Both the position numbers and the translations under genes were made by a program. Below the pieces are notes generated by a model. That model was not told the origin of the DNA and ran no database searches. It saw only the letters and a program-made list of their open reading frames with translations. Source: Kaistella yonginensis (GTDB lineage Bacteria > Bacteroidota > Bacteroidia > Flavobacteriales > Weeksellaceae). From it: DNA of 64,000 nucleotides. Every line of letters begins with the position of its first letter. The stretch's first letter is position 1. Below are positions 52,625-61,657 of this stretch, one piece after another. The stretch covers positions 22,304-86,303 of the forward strand of contig NZ_JAUFQB010000060.1 in the NCBI RefSeq assembly GCF_030409525.1, in the 5' to 3' direction.

Positions 52625-55600
52625 TTATTTGGTATTTAATTTTTTGAATCTAATATAAGAAGCAATTGCGAGGGCAAACATAAAGGCAATGCCCAGATAG
52701 ACCCAAATCGGAACTGGCACTGGATCACCAGCCGCGTATGAATGAAGACCGCTTAGGTAGTAATTTACGCCAAAATAAGTCATCACAATGGTGCTGATGG
52801 CAAATAAAGAAGCGACGTGGAAAGCCCATCTTCCTCTTAAACCTGGCACCAATCTCATGTGCAAAACAAAGGCGTAAATCATCACAGAAATGAAAGCCCA
52901 GGTTTCTTTTGGATCCCAGCTCCAGTATCTCCCCCACGATTCATTGGCCCAAATCCCACCCAGGAAAGTGCCGACCGTTAGGGCGTACAATCCGATGGTT
53001 AAAGACATTTCTGAAACGATGGTTAATTCTTTAATGGTTTTATCGTTGTGTATTTTGAAAATTTTCTTATTTGAGAAAATGTAGAAGAAAAGCACAATAA
53101 TTGCGATCACCATGGAGAGTCCAAAGAAGCCGTAACTGGCGGTAATAATCGCCACGTGGATGATGAGCCAGTATGATTTCAACACTGGAACTAGTGGTGT
53201 AATTTGCGGATCAAGCGCGGAACCACCGTGCGCAAAGCCCATCATAATTACCGCTACCATGAATCCAGCGGCTGGAATTAGGGCATTTGAGTTTCTGTAC
53301 AATAACAGTCCGGCCGAAATACCGACCCATGAAATAAATATAATTGCTTCATAACCGTTACTCCACGGTGCGTGGCCTGAAATATACCATCTCCCGACCA
53401 AGCCTAAGAATTGCAGGAAATAACCCACCAATCCCAGCAGGATTAAGGCTTTGATTATTTTATTTAAAATCTTATTGGGTTTGAATAATTCGATGAAACC
53501 TAAAAGCAATAATAGCCCACCAATTACGGTGTAGAACATGAGCAAATAAAAGTTAATGTTTGCTTTGTTCATCAGTACTTCCAGCTTTACTTTTGATTCG
53601 CTGGGAACTACATTTTTGCCCCAAGTTTTTTGGTATAGTTCTAATTTTGCCAGTTCTGCATCTGCTTTGCTCCAGTCGCCAGATTTTTGGGCTGCCAATA
53701 CTTCTGAGAAGTACGGTCCCATCACTTCTTGAGAAGCGGTATCTGGTTCAAAATTTTGATCCAACCACGAATGCCAGGTATTATTAGGGTCGTTTTTCAC
53801 GGGAACGATTCTCATAAACTGACCGCTAAAGAATTCATTAAATGCCTGAACACGGTCATTTACTTTGATTACTTCTTTATCGTAGTTGGTTTGTTCCGCA
53901 GGTTTTTTTCTGAAAGCGGTTTGATAATCCTCTTCTAAGACATAGTGAAGAGCACCCGTTTCGTCTGCTGGGAATAAGGACATTAACGTCGTATAGCCGT
54001 CCTCGTTGGCTTTGGTTTTTTTCTTCAGTTCATCGCCTCCTTTGGCACCTACATTAATTAAAGGAACCATCGTCCAACTTGCCGTATCGATGTTGATGGA
54101 TAAAAACCATTGATTTGCGGTTAGAAATTTACCATCGCTTCCACGAAAAGCATCTTTTTTATATAATTTTCTAAGAACATCTAAAGCCTGAGTATTCATC
54201 GGAACAATTCTACCTTCGTAGTTTTGCACCAAGAGATAAGCAAATTTTTCTGCGTGTTCTCTATTGATTTTATTTTTAGAAATAATATCGTCTGCGGTAA
54301 TTGGTTTTGGAGATTTCAACATACCTGCAGCCACTGGTTTTTTAGGGGCTGGTTCCGCTGCTAATAAATCTGCTGCGCCGTGGTCATGACCATCATCTGC
54401 AGAATGTACTTCACCCGAACCATCTGTATTTCCGTGGGTTTCAATTTTCTGAGCATTAAAGTTTAAGGTTAATAAAATCAACAAAAGGGTGGTAATTTTC
54501 TTTTTGCTGACGTTCTTTAACATTTGATTTAATTTCCAGAAATGCGTTCCTTTCCAGAAAAAGATTACAAACATCCCACCAAAAAGGAAGAAATAGCCAA
54601 TATAAGTGATTAATGTCCCCCAGAAATCGTGGTTGACCGATAGAACTGTTCCTTTGCGATCCGGATCAAAACTAGATTGGAAGAATCGGTAACCTTCATG
54701 ATTCAAAACATGATTCATATAAATTCTATAAGGTCTTTGCTTTCCATTTTCAATAATTTGAACGTGACTTTCATAAGCACTTGGAGAAGAACTTCCCGGA
54801 TACGTTTCCATGACAAATTTTTCTAATTTTAAAGAAAATGGGGTTGTATACACTTTTGGTCCAAATCCTAAAATAATGTTCATCCCATCAACCGCGATTT
54901 GTTTAAAGGCATTAGGATTTCCTTTTTCTACCGGAAGATCAACCACAAGTTTAGATTTTGGTCCTTGCACTTCAACGGTTAAATTATCGGAAACATTTTG
55001 ATCTTTTTTGCGGTCGCCTTCATAAGCGATTAGTTTTCCTTTCATTAAACCTTCGGGAACAACCAATTTCAAATTGTTAATGGTATAAAGACTTCTTAAT
55101 ACAAGAGGTTCATATTCATCCTTCTTGGTCATCCCTTTTGCTTGGGTTGCCATGGTCATATATTCTGATTCTACGGGCGTTTTGATGAGCAAATTTCCGT
55201 TGGTATTGTTAAATTCCACCGCACCATCAATCGCTCTATTGAAAGAAACCAAAGTTCCGTTTACCAATTTAGAGTCTCCTGGTTTAATATAGATATTTTC
55301 TCGTCCGCTATCGCCTGTAGAAACCAAATGCAGGTATTCTGTACCCGCAGGATCTGCGATCAAACTGTCTTTTTTTCGTTGAATATAATCCAGTGCTTTT
55401 ACTGAGATTTTTTTGTCGTGGTATTCATAACTTGCTTTAAAGTTTTTATGCAGTGGCGACATCATATAAGGAACATCTTGATAGTTCAAAATATCTCCTT
55501 TTTCTTCAATCTGGATTTTAAAGAAATTTTTGTCGGTGATGATTTCGTTGGAAGTTTCCCCTTCGCGTATGTGCATTATTCCTTCAAAACTGATGTATCT

Positions 55601-55885
55601 TGTGACTGCACCTCCTATAAATATTAAAATAAATGATAAATGAAAGACCAAAACCGGCCATTTTTCTCGTCGCCAAAGTCGGTATCGTGAAATATTTCCG
55701 ATGAAGTTTAACATCAATAAAACCATGACCAGCTCAAACCATTTTGCTTCATAAATAAGTGCTTTGGCGGTAGGAGTTCCGTAATCGTTTTCTAGAAAAG
55801 TAGCATAACCCATTGAAACAGCGTAAACTAATAATAAGACCGCCATCGTTCTGGTCGAAATAAGAATATCTTGAATTTTTTTCAT
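52625..55885 (-). CDS. Fused cytochrome c biogenesis protein CcsB-CcsA (ResB-ResC)
   Basis: 1086 residues. The N-terminal ~450 residues are ResB/CcsB-like (four membrane helices and a large extracytoplasmic domain; HVLNHEGYRFFQSSFDPDRKG). A His-rich linker (about 480-510; HSADDGHDHGAADLL) follows. The C-terminal ~300 residues are CcsA with the haem-handling WWD motif WGRYWSWDPKETWAF and conserved His residues. It exports haem and ligates it to c-type apocytochromes. Fusions of this kind are usual in Bacteroidota and epsilonproteobacteria. The central region (about 520-760) is not recognised. Confidence 0.92.
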   Translation of the reverse strand: MKKIQDILISTRTMAVLLLVYAVSMGYATFLENDYGTPTAKALIYEAKWFELVMVLLMLNFIGNISRYRLWRREKWPVLVFHLSFILIFIGGAVTRYISFEGIMHIREGETSNEIITDKNFFKIQIEEKGDILNYQDVPYMMSPLHKNFKASYEYHDKKISVKALDYIQRKKDSLIADPAGTEYLHLVSTGDSGRENIYIKPGDSKLVNGTLVSFNRAIDGAVEFNNTNGNLLIKTPVESEYMTMATQAKGMTKKDEYEPLVLRSLYTINNLKLVVPEGLMKGKLIAYEGDRKKDQNVSDNLTVEVQGPKSKLVVDLPVEKGNPNAFKQIAVDGMNIILGFGPKVYTTPFSLKLEKFVMETYPGSSSPSAYESHVQIIENGKQRPYRIYMNHVLNHEGYRFFQSSFDPDRKGTVLSVNHDFWGTLITYIGYFFLFGGMFVIFFWKGTHFWKLNQMLKNVSKKKITTLLLILLTLNFNAQKIETHGNTDGSGEVHSADDGHDHGAADLLAAEPAPKKPVAAGMLKSPKPITADDIISKNKINREHAEKFAYLLVQNYEGRIVPMNTQALDVLRKLYKKDAFRGSDGKFLTANQWFLSINIDTASWTMVPLINVGAKGGDELKKKTKANEDGYTTLMSLFPADETGALHYVLEEDYQTAFRKKPAEQTNYDKEVIKVNDRVQAFNEFFSGQFMRIVPVKNDPNNTWHSWLDQNFEPDTASQEVMGPYFSEVLAAQKSGDWSKADAELAKLELYQKTWGKNVVPSESKVKLEVLMNKANINFYLLMFYTVIGGLLLLLGFIELFKPNKILNKIIKALILLGLVGYFLQFLGLVGRWYISGHAPWSNGYEAIIFISWVGISAGLLLYRNSNALIPAAGFMVAVIMMGFAHGGSALDPQITPLVPVLKSYWLIIHVAIITASYGFFGLSMVIAIIVLFFYIFSNKKIFKIHNDKTIKELTIVSEMSLTIGLYALTVGTFLGGIWANESWGRYWSWDPKETWAFISVMIYAFVLHMRLVPGLRGRWAFHVASLFAISTIVMTYFGVNYYLSGLHSYAAGDPVPVPIWVYLGIAFMFALAIASYIRFKKLNTK

Positions 55886-55968
55886 GAGAATCTAAAAATT
55901 TTTCTTTAGCACTGAAAAAAGTGTAATCTTATTTCAGTTATTTTAATTTAGAATAAATTGAACGTTTG

Positions 55969-55976
55969 CAAAAATA
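55969..55976 (-). promoter_or_regulatory. -7 box candidate for ccsBA
   Basis: Minus-strand TATTTTTG fits TAnnTTTG about 84 bases before the start, giving a leader of about 80 bases. Confidence 0.35.
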
Positions 55977-56087
55977 CAATCTATAATTTGAAATAGCGAA
56001 TTTGTACCTTATTTTTTAAGTTAATTAACATTGAAAAAATCGAAAGAAATAATCTTATTCATCAATGTTTAATTAAAAAAAGACAAA

Positions 56088-56537
56088 TTAGTCTTTTTTA
56101 ATATTTATATTCGGATTGATTTCCATTAATTTCTGCAGAAATTCTTCCTCATTTTCCGGAGTAATGTAAACATTGTTTTTGAATTGTGAAGAAATGATTA
56201 AACCTTTGGTAGCCGTGCCGTGTTTGTGAAAACCAAACCACATGGTCTTACCCATCTGTATGATTGTAATTGCTCTAATGTCAACTTTATAGATTGGATA
56301 AAAAAGGTCAACGCATAAAAAGTCATCTTCAATCTTAATTTTCAATAGAAAAAAAGTAGACACCATAAAAATCAAAGCAACCATACTGATTCCTGCCATA
56401 AAACTGAATATTGAAGAATCATTGACTGAAAAGTAAGTAACGATGCTCATCGATAAAATAATCAAAAACATCAGGAGATATAAACCGAGAAAACTTTTTC
56501 CGATTCTTGTTTTAAAAACTAGTTTTTCTGTATTCAT
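56088..56537 (-). CDS. PH-domain-like membrane protein
   Basis: 149 residues. Two membrane helices (about 15-38 and 45-68) precede a bacterial PH-like domain (IKIEDDFLCVDLFYPIYKVDI; GLIISSQFKNNVYITPENEEEFL). This is the YdbT/bPH layout. The function is unknown. It starts directly against the end of pcm (no gap), so it is co-transcribed with it. Confidence 0.75.
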   Translation of the reverse strand: MNTEKLVFKTRIGKSFLGLYLLMFLIILSMSIVTYFSVNDSSIFSFMAGISMVALIFMVSTFFLLKIKIEDDFLCVDLFYPIYKVDIRAITIIQMGKTMWFGFHKHGTATKGLIISSQFKNNVYITPENEEEFLQKLMEINPNINIKKD

Positions 56538-57188
56538 TTAATGATTCGTGTTAGTCAACATCGGTACAAATTTATAAGCGCCGAATTCCTCTCTTTCGAA
56601 TTCACGGTCTGATTTTTTTGTAAATCGCATCAAGATTTGCTCATCGGTTTTCCCTAAAGGAATCACCATTTTCCCGCCTAACTTTAACTGATGAAGTAAC
56701 TCTGTCGGCAGAACTTCTGCCCCACACGTAACTAAAATTTTATCAAAAGGAGCAAATGTTGGAAGCCCTAAGAAGCCATCGCCAAAACTTTGAAATTTCG
56801 GACGAAGATGTAATTCTCTAAATTTTTTCTGAGAAAAATCGTGCAGATCTTTTTGACGCTCAATAGTATAAACCCACGCATCCATGGCAATTAAAACTGC
56901 AGTTTGATATCCGCTTCCAGTTCCTATTTCCAAAACTTTATCTTTTCCTTCAATTTCTAAAAGGGCAGTTTGCTCAGCAACCGTAGAGGGATGCGAGATG
57001 GTTTGTTTCGCTAAAATCGGAAAAGCACGATCTTCATAGGCAAAATCTTCAAAAACACTTTCTAGAAAAAGATGCCGCGGTACTTTGTTAATCGCTGCTA
57101 AAACATTCTCATCGGCGATGCCCATTTTATCGCGGAGATAATCGATTAAAATTTTCCTTTTTCCTTTATGAACATACGAATCCTGCAT
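56538..57188 (-). CDS. pcm: Protein-L-isoaspartate O-methyltransferase
   Basis: 216 residues. QTISHPSTVAEQTALLEIEG and the SAM motif VLEIGTGSGYQTAVL are typical, with KILVTCGAEVLP and GGKMVIPLG further on. It methylates L-isoaspartyl residues in damaged proteins for repair. A TATTTTTG box ends four bases before the ATG, so the transcript is probably leaderless. Confidence 0.94.
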   Translation of the reverse strand: MQDSYVHKGKRKILIDYLRDKMGIADENVLAAINKVPRHLFLESVFEDFAYEDRAFPILAKQTISHPSTVAEQTALLEIEGKDKVLEIGTGSGYQTAVLIAMDAWVYTIERQKDLHDFSQKKFRELHLRPKFQSFGDGFLGLPTFAPFDKILVTCGAEVLPTELLHQLKLGGKMVIPLGKTDEQILMRFTKKSDREFEREEFGAYKFVPMLTNTNH

Positions 57189-57192
57189 GTGA

Positions 57193-57200
57193 CAAAAATA
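57193..57200 (-). promoter_or_regulatory. -7 box immediately before pcm (leaderless)
   Basis: Minus-strand TATTTTTG fits TAnnTTTG and ends four bases before the start codon, the same spacing as at the BFN gene. Confidence 0.5.
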
Positions 57201-57206
57201 GGAAAT

Positions 57207-57305
57207 AGACTTGAGATTTGCAGACTTGAGATTAGAGATTTTATAATTTTCTATTTTTCCCCATAATTGTCTCCTGTCTCTAAGTCTCGTGTCTCTAAGT
57301 CTCTT
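57207..57305. repeat. Inverted GAGACTTGAGA-type repeat pair without a gene
   Basis: Left arm: AGACTTGAGATTTGC and GACTTGAGATTAGAGA (57207-57240). Right arm: TGTCTCCTGTCTCTAAGTCT and CGTGTCTCTAAGTCTCTTG (57269-57305). The arms are inverted copies of the motif flanking the four-helix-bundle gene at 24.8 kb, here with only about 30 bases between. Confidence 0.6.
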
Positions 57306-57324
57306 GCCTTTTCGTCTATTTTCT

Positions 57325-57332
57325 TATCTTTA
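57325..57332 (+). promoter_or_regulatory. Promoter before the oxidoreductase gene
   Basis: TATCTTTA is one base from TAnnTTTG, with TTG (57304) 21 bases upstream as a -33 element. The -33 part lies in the repeat arm. Confidence 0.4.
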
Positions 57333-57348
57333 CCAAAATTAATTTTCT

Positions 57349-58314
57349 ATGCTTAAAGCAGGTTTAGTTGGCGCAGGTCATTTAGGAAAAATCCATTTAA
57401 AATTACTTCAACAATCAGAAAAGTACGACCTGGTTGGTTTTCACGATGCCGATCAGGAAAACGGCAAAAAACTAGAAGCTGAATTCGGGTACAAATATTT
57501 CGAACATTTCGAGGATCTTTTACAAGAAATCGAAATGCTCGATATCGTAACTCCAACTCTATATCATTACGATTACGCGATGAAAGCGATTGAAAAAAGA
57601 ATTCATTTCTTTATTGAAAAACCGGTGACACAAACTTTAAAACAAGCCGAAGAAATTCTCTATAAATGCCGTGAATTCGGGATTAAAGCTCAGGTTGGTC
57701 ACGTAGAAAGATACAATCCGGCTTTTATTGGTTCCAAAGAATTCATTCAAAACCCGATGTTTATTGAGATTCACCGTTTGGCAGAATTCAATCCGCGCGG
57801 AACTGATGTTTCGGTGGTTTTAGATTTAATGATTCACGATTTGGATATTTTACTATCCATCGTAAAATCAAAAGTGAAAAACATTCACGCGAGCGGCGTT
57901 TCTGTAGTGTCCAAATCTCCCGATATTTGCAATGCCAGAATTGAATTTGAAAATGGTTGTGTTGCCAATCTCACCACTTCGAGAATTTCGATGAAAGCGA
58001 TGCGAAAATCCCGATTTTTCCAGAAAGATGCTTATATTTCTGTAGATTTTTTAGAAAAGAAAGCAGAAGTAATTCGCATGAAACCGGCACCCGAAAACCC
58101 GAGTGATTTCGATATGATCATAGAAAATGCGGAAGGCGAAAAAAATCAGATTATTTTTGAATATCCGAACATTCAGCCGAACAATGCTATTCTGGATGAA
58201 CTGGAAAGTTTTGCTGATGCGATTACAGAAGATAAAATGGTAGAAGTTTCTTTGGAAGACGGCACGGAGGCGTTGAAAGTGGCGCTGGAGATTGTTAAAT
58301 TGATTTCGAAATAG
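57349..58314 (+). CDS. Gfo/Idh/MocA-family oxidoreductase
   Basis: 321 residues. NAD(P) motif GLVGAGHLGKIHLKLL (about 5-20), FFIEKPVTQTLKQAEE with the EKP motif (about 87-103), and VGHVERYNPAF with the catalytic-region His/Tyr. It oxidises or reduces a sugar or related substrate with NAD(P); the substrate is unknown. It is a single plus-strand gene. Confidence 0.9.
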   Translation: MLKAGLVGAGHLGKIHLKLLQQSEKYDLVGFHDADQENGKKLEAEFGYKYFEHFEDLLQEIEMLDIVTPTLYHYDYAMKAIEKRIHFFIEKPVTQTLKQAEEILYKCREFGIKAQVGHVERYNPAFIGSKEFIQNPMFIEIHRLAEFNPRGTDVSVVLDLMIHDLDILLSIVKSKVKNIHASGVSVVSKSPDICNARIEFENGCVANLTTSRISMKAMRKSRFFQKDAYISVDFLEKKAEVIRMKPAPENPSDFDMIIENAEGEKNQIIFEYPNIQPNNAILDELESFADAITEDKMVEVSLEDGTEALKVALEIVKLISK

Positions 58315-58315
58315 C

Positions 58316-58500
58316 GTCATTGCAAAGAACTCGTACTTGCGTCATCCTATATTTGAATATTAGTAATTTAGTATAGAATATAAGGAAAGGGTAAAGAGCA
58401 AGATTATTACTTGTCATTTGTCATAAAGACCGTTCGCAATGAAAATCCCTTTACCCTTACTACAAAAACTTGGACAGATCATTGCGAGGAATGAAGTCAA
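58316..58500. repeat. CATTGCGAGGA-type repeats and a pyrimidine inverted repeat
   Basis: GCGTCATTGCAAAGAACTCG (58315-) and ATCATTGCGAGGAATGAAG (58477-) are versions of the repeat after the fad operon. AAGGGTAAAG (58387-58396) and CTTTACCCTT (58449-58458) form an inverted pair between them. Confidence 0.45.
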
Positions 58501-58533
58501 GAAGGGAATTTCAGAAAAATTTTTATAAATATT

Positions 58534-59430
58534 ATGAAACAAACGCTTTTACTTTTAATAACAATCTTCACAATTTCCTGCTTCCACAAAAAGGAAGCAG
58601 GAAACCCAGATTTAAAATCTGAAATTGTAAAAATCACAAAAGGAAAAAACGCAACGGTCGCTGTTTCTGTTTTAGATTTTGAAACGGGAAAATCCATCAA
58701 TAGTAATGGAAATAAAAAACTTCCAATGTTGAGTGTTTTTAAATTTCATATTGCTTTGGCGGTTTTGGATCAAGTTGATGAAGGAAAATTAAATTTAGAC
58801 CAGAAAATTTTCATTAAAAAATCTGAACTTTTAGAAAATACTTGGAGCCCGATTCGGAAAAAATATCCAGAGGGAAATATCGAAATGAGTTTGAGTGAAT
58901 TGCTGAAATATACCGTTGCACAAAGTGATAATAATGGTTGCGATATTTTGATACGGCTTTTGGGTGGAACTGAAAATATTCAAAATATCATTAATAATAA
59001 AGGAATAAAGGATTTTACCATTAAAGCAAATGAAGAAAAAATGCACCAAGGTTTTGAGTTTCATTATTGGAATACTACGACTACAAATTCTGCAAATCGT
59101 TTGTTGAAAGATTTCTTTGACGGAAAAATAGTTTCCAAAAAATCTACTGATTTTTTAATGAAAATAATGTTGGAAACTTCGACTGGAACTACGAAAATCG
59201 TGGCTCAATTGCCTAAAGGAACTCCAGTTGCGCATAAAACAGGTTCTTCTGGAAAAGATGAAAAAGGTTTAACGATTGCAGAAAACGACATCGGAATTAT
59301 CACACTTCCAAACGGAAAACATTATGCAATCAGCGTTTTCGTTTCAGATTCTATGGAAAGTGAAGAGACCAATACCAAGATGGTTGCTGATATTTCTAAA
59401 AAAGTTTTTGATTATTATCGCACAAAGTAA
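58534..59430 (+). CDS. Class A beta-lactamase, subclass A2-like
   Basis: 298 residues. Signal with lipobox-like Cys16 (IFTISC). Active-site motifs are complete: SVFK (Ser67-Lys70), SDN (131-133), Glu167/168 in ANEEKMHQ (the omega-loop position) and KTGSSG (235-240). The EEKMH omega-loop form is typical of the chromosomal A2 enzymes of Chryseobacterium-like bacteria (CGA/CIA/PER/VEB branch). It hydrolyses penicillins and usually cephalosporins in the periplasm. It is followed four bases later by an M23 peptidase gene and has no lysR/ampR-like regulator beside it. Confidence 0.92.
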   Translation: MKQTLLLLITIFTISCFHKKEAGNPDLKSEIVKITKGKNATVAVSVLDFETGKSINSNGNKKLPMLSVFKFHIALAVLDQVDEGKLNLDQKIFIKKSELLENTWSPIRKKYPEGNIEMSLSELLKYTVAQSDNNGCDILIRLLGGTENIQNIINNKGIKDFTIKANEEKMHQGFEFHYWNTTTTNSANRLLKDFFDGKIVSKKSTDFLMKIMLETSTGTTKIVAQLPKGTPVAHKTGSSGKDEKGLTIAENDIGIITLPNGKHYAISVFVSDSMESEETNTKMVADISKKVFDYYRTK

Positions 59431-59434
59431 AGAG

Positions 59435-60253
59435 ATGCAAAGGATATTTTTATTATTATTTTTATTGATTCAAACCACTTTTTATTCCCAAGAGAAATGG
59501 GATATTCAGTTTTACAATGAAGTCATCGACCGCGAGGTTTTTATATTTGCTGATAATCAAGAGTTTATGCCGATCTCTGCACAGTTTAATTTTACTTTGA
59601 AGAATCTAAGCTGTACGTACAACAATGACGAGATCATCGTGATTCCAGCGCAGACTAAAAAATTTCTGGTCGCAAAACTGGCACCTATTAAAACAAATGA
59701 AGGAAATTCTTTCTCTTATACCAATCGGTACAATTACGGAAATGCGGTGCAGGAAAACTTTGATGCAGATTATATTTATTCTTTGCCCTACGGAAAAGGA
59801 AAAACACAATCGATTTTTCAGGGTTATAACGGCAGGTTTTCACATCAGAACGAATTTGCATTGGACTTTGATTTAAAAATGGGCAGTGCTATTTTGGCCG
59901 CTCGAGACGGAATTGTGGTAACTGTAGTCAACAATTTTAATCAAAGCTGCCCAACAATTTCCTGCGCAAAATACAATAACAAAATTGTGATTATGCACAG
60001 CGATGGAACTTTTGCTGATTATTCTCATTTAAAATACCATGGAGCCAAAGTTAAAAAAGGAGAATTTGTAAAAAAAGACCAACTTATTGGCTATAGTGGA
60101 AGTACGGGTTTTTCCAGTGGACCACATTTACATTTTGCAGTGTTCATCAATAGAATTGACGGGAAAAGAACATTTATAGAAACAAAATTTAAAACCTCTG
60201 AAAGCGAAGCCACTCTTTTAGAAGAAGGTGTACATTATACGAAAAACTATTAA
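59435..60253 (+). CDS. Secreted M23-family metallopeptidase
   Basis: 272 residues from MQRIFLLLFLLIQTTFYSQ, a clear signal peptide; an earlier in-frame start lies inside the beta-lactamase gene and is rejected. An N-terminal domain (to about 130) precedes a LytM-type M23 domain with HQNEFALDFDL (His and Asp zinc ligands), a later His in MHSDGTFADYSHLKYHG, and GPHLHFAV (final His pair). It should cut peptidoglycan cross-links. It is four bases after the beta-lactamase gene, so both are on one message. Confidence 0.9.
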   Translation: MQRIFLLLFLLIQTTFYSQEKWDIQFYNEVIDREVFIFADNQEFMPISAQFNFTLKNLSCTYNNDEIIVIPAQTKKFLVAKLAPIKTNEGNSFSYTNRYNYGNAVQENFDADYIYSLPYGKGKTQSIFQGYNGRFSHQNEFALDFDLKMGSAILAARDGIVVTVVNNFNQSCPTISCAKYNNKIVIMHSDGTFADYSHLKYHGAKVKKGEFVKKDQLIGYSGSTGFSSGPHLHFAVFINRIDGKRTFIETKFKTSESEATLLEEGVHYTKNY

Positions 60254-60284
60254 ACAACACAGCAAGGTTATTAAAATACCTAGA

Positions 60285-60725
60285 ATGAAAAAATTACTGC
60301 TATTCTCGTTCCCGCTTTTATTCGCAATTTCGTTTGCGCAGAAAAACGAAAAATATGTCCGAATAGATTTCAGCAGCATTTGCTGTGGGCCACCGTCTGA
60401 CCAGCCATTTATCAATTATTTAGAAGAATTTCGACAAAAAAACAAATTAAAAGATTTTGAAATCTGGCTAGAAACCGGTTTAGGTGATGAAGGAGAATAT
60501 GCTTTGTATATTGGTGTTGACCGGCTTAATCCCAAAAAGGAAAATACATTTATTTCGGGTATAAAATCGATTGTAAATGATTTCGAAAGTTCCCGAAATA
60601 TCAACCAAGATGGAAATATTCGGTTTCATGATGATTTGGTTAAGAAAGACGAATTAATTAAAAAGCAGAATAAACGTACAAATCGATATTCTAAATTAGT
60701 GCTGTATAATCCAAAAATAAAATAA
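60285..60725 (+). CDS. Small secreted protein of unknown function
   Basis: 146 residues from MKKLLLFSFPLLFAISFAQK (signal peptide); an upstream in-frame Met at 60228 would hide the signal and overlap the M23 gene. The mature part has SICCGPPSDQPF, LKDFEIWLETGLGDEGEYAL and a basic tail (KKQNKRTNRYSK). No family is recognised. It closely follows the M23 gene. Confidence 0.65.
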   Translation: MKKLLLFSFPLLFAISFAQKNEKYVRIDFSSICCGPPSDQPFINYLEEFRQKNKLKDFEIWLETGLGDEGEYALYIGVDRLNPKKENTFISGIKSIVNDFESSRNINQDGNIRFHDDLVKKDELIKKQNKRTNRYSKLVLYNPKIK

Positions 60726-60740
60726 ATATAAAAAAATAAA

Positions 60741-61631
60741 ATGAAAAACATCGTAGTAATAGGCGCTGGAACCATGGGAAACGGAATTGCACATACTTTT
60801 GCACAAGCCGGCTTTACTGTAAATTTGGTCGATTTAAAAAAGGCTAATTTAGATCGTGCGTTGCAAATTATTAGTAAAAACCTAGACCGTATTATCGCTA
60901 AAGGAAATATGACAGATGAGCAAAAAGCCAATACGTTAAACAACATTTCAACCTATACCACTTTAGAAGAGTGCGCCGCCCAAGCTGACTTGATCGTAGA
61001 AGCCGCCAGCGAAAATTTAGATTTAAAGCTGAAAATATTTAAACAAATGGATGAGTTAGCTCCAGAAAACTGTATTCTGGCGACCAACACTTCTTCCATT
61101 TCGATTACAAAAATAGCGTCGGTTACCAACCGCTCAGAAAAAGTGATCGGTATGCATTTCATGAATCCTGTTCCAATAATGAAACTGGTGGAAATCATCA
61201 AAGGCTACTCTACTTCCAAAGAAACTTTCGACGTGATTTATGAGCTTAGTAAAACCTTGGGCAAAGTTCCAACGGAAGTCAACGATTATCCTGGATTTGT
61301 AGCCAACAGAATTTTGATGCCGATGATCAATGAAGCGATCGAAACATTATACAATGGCGTGGCAGGCGTTGAAGAAATCGATACGGTGATGAAACTGGGA
61401 ATGGCGCATCCGATGGGACCTTTGCAATTGGCAGATTTTATAGGTTTAGATGTATGCTTGGCAATATTAAATGTAATGCACGATGGATTTAAAAATCCCA
61501 AATACGCACCAAATCCATTATTGGTAAACATGGTTACGGCCGGAAAATTGGGTGTGAAATCTGGCGAAGGATTTTATGACTATGCCGAAAGCAGAAAAGC
61601 AGAAAAGGTTTCGAAAATGTTTGCAAAATAA
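60741..61631 (+). CDS. hbd: 3-hydroxybutyryl-CoA dehydrogenase
   Basis: 296 residues, single-domain enzyme. NAD motif GAGTMGNGIAHTFAQAG (about 8-24), catalytic His in GMHFMNPVP, Glu in LVEIIKG, and NDYPGFVANRIL. It oxidises (S)-3-hydroxybutyryl-CoA or the reverse, in short-chain fatty-acid or phenylacetate-type pathways. It is separate from FadN and shows no fad-type palindrome upstream; it begins 15 bases after the small secreted-protein gene. Confidence 0.93.
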   Translation: MKNIVVIGAGTMGNGIAHTFAQAGFTVNLVDLKKANLDRALQIISKNLDRIIAKGNMTDEQKANTLNNISTYTTLEECAAQADLIVEAASENLDLKLKIFKQMDELAPENCILATNTSSISITKIASVTNRSEKVIGMHFMNPVPIMKLVEIIKGYSTSKETFDVIYELSKTLGKVPTEVNDYPGFVANRILMPMINEAIETLYNGVAGVEEIDTVMKLGMAHPMGPLQLADFIGLDVCLAILNVMHDGFKNPKYAPNPLLVNMVTAGKLGVKSGEGFYDYAESRKAEKVSKMFAK

Positions 61632-61657
61632 ATACAAACATGGAAGCTTTGCACTAA

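Noticed and set aside
59276..59434. Upstream extension of the M23 peptidase frame
   Set aside because: It lies inside the beta-lactamase gene in another frame and would bury the clear signal peptide that starts at 59435.
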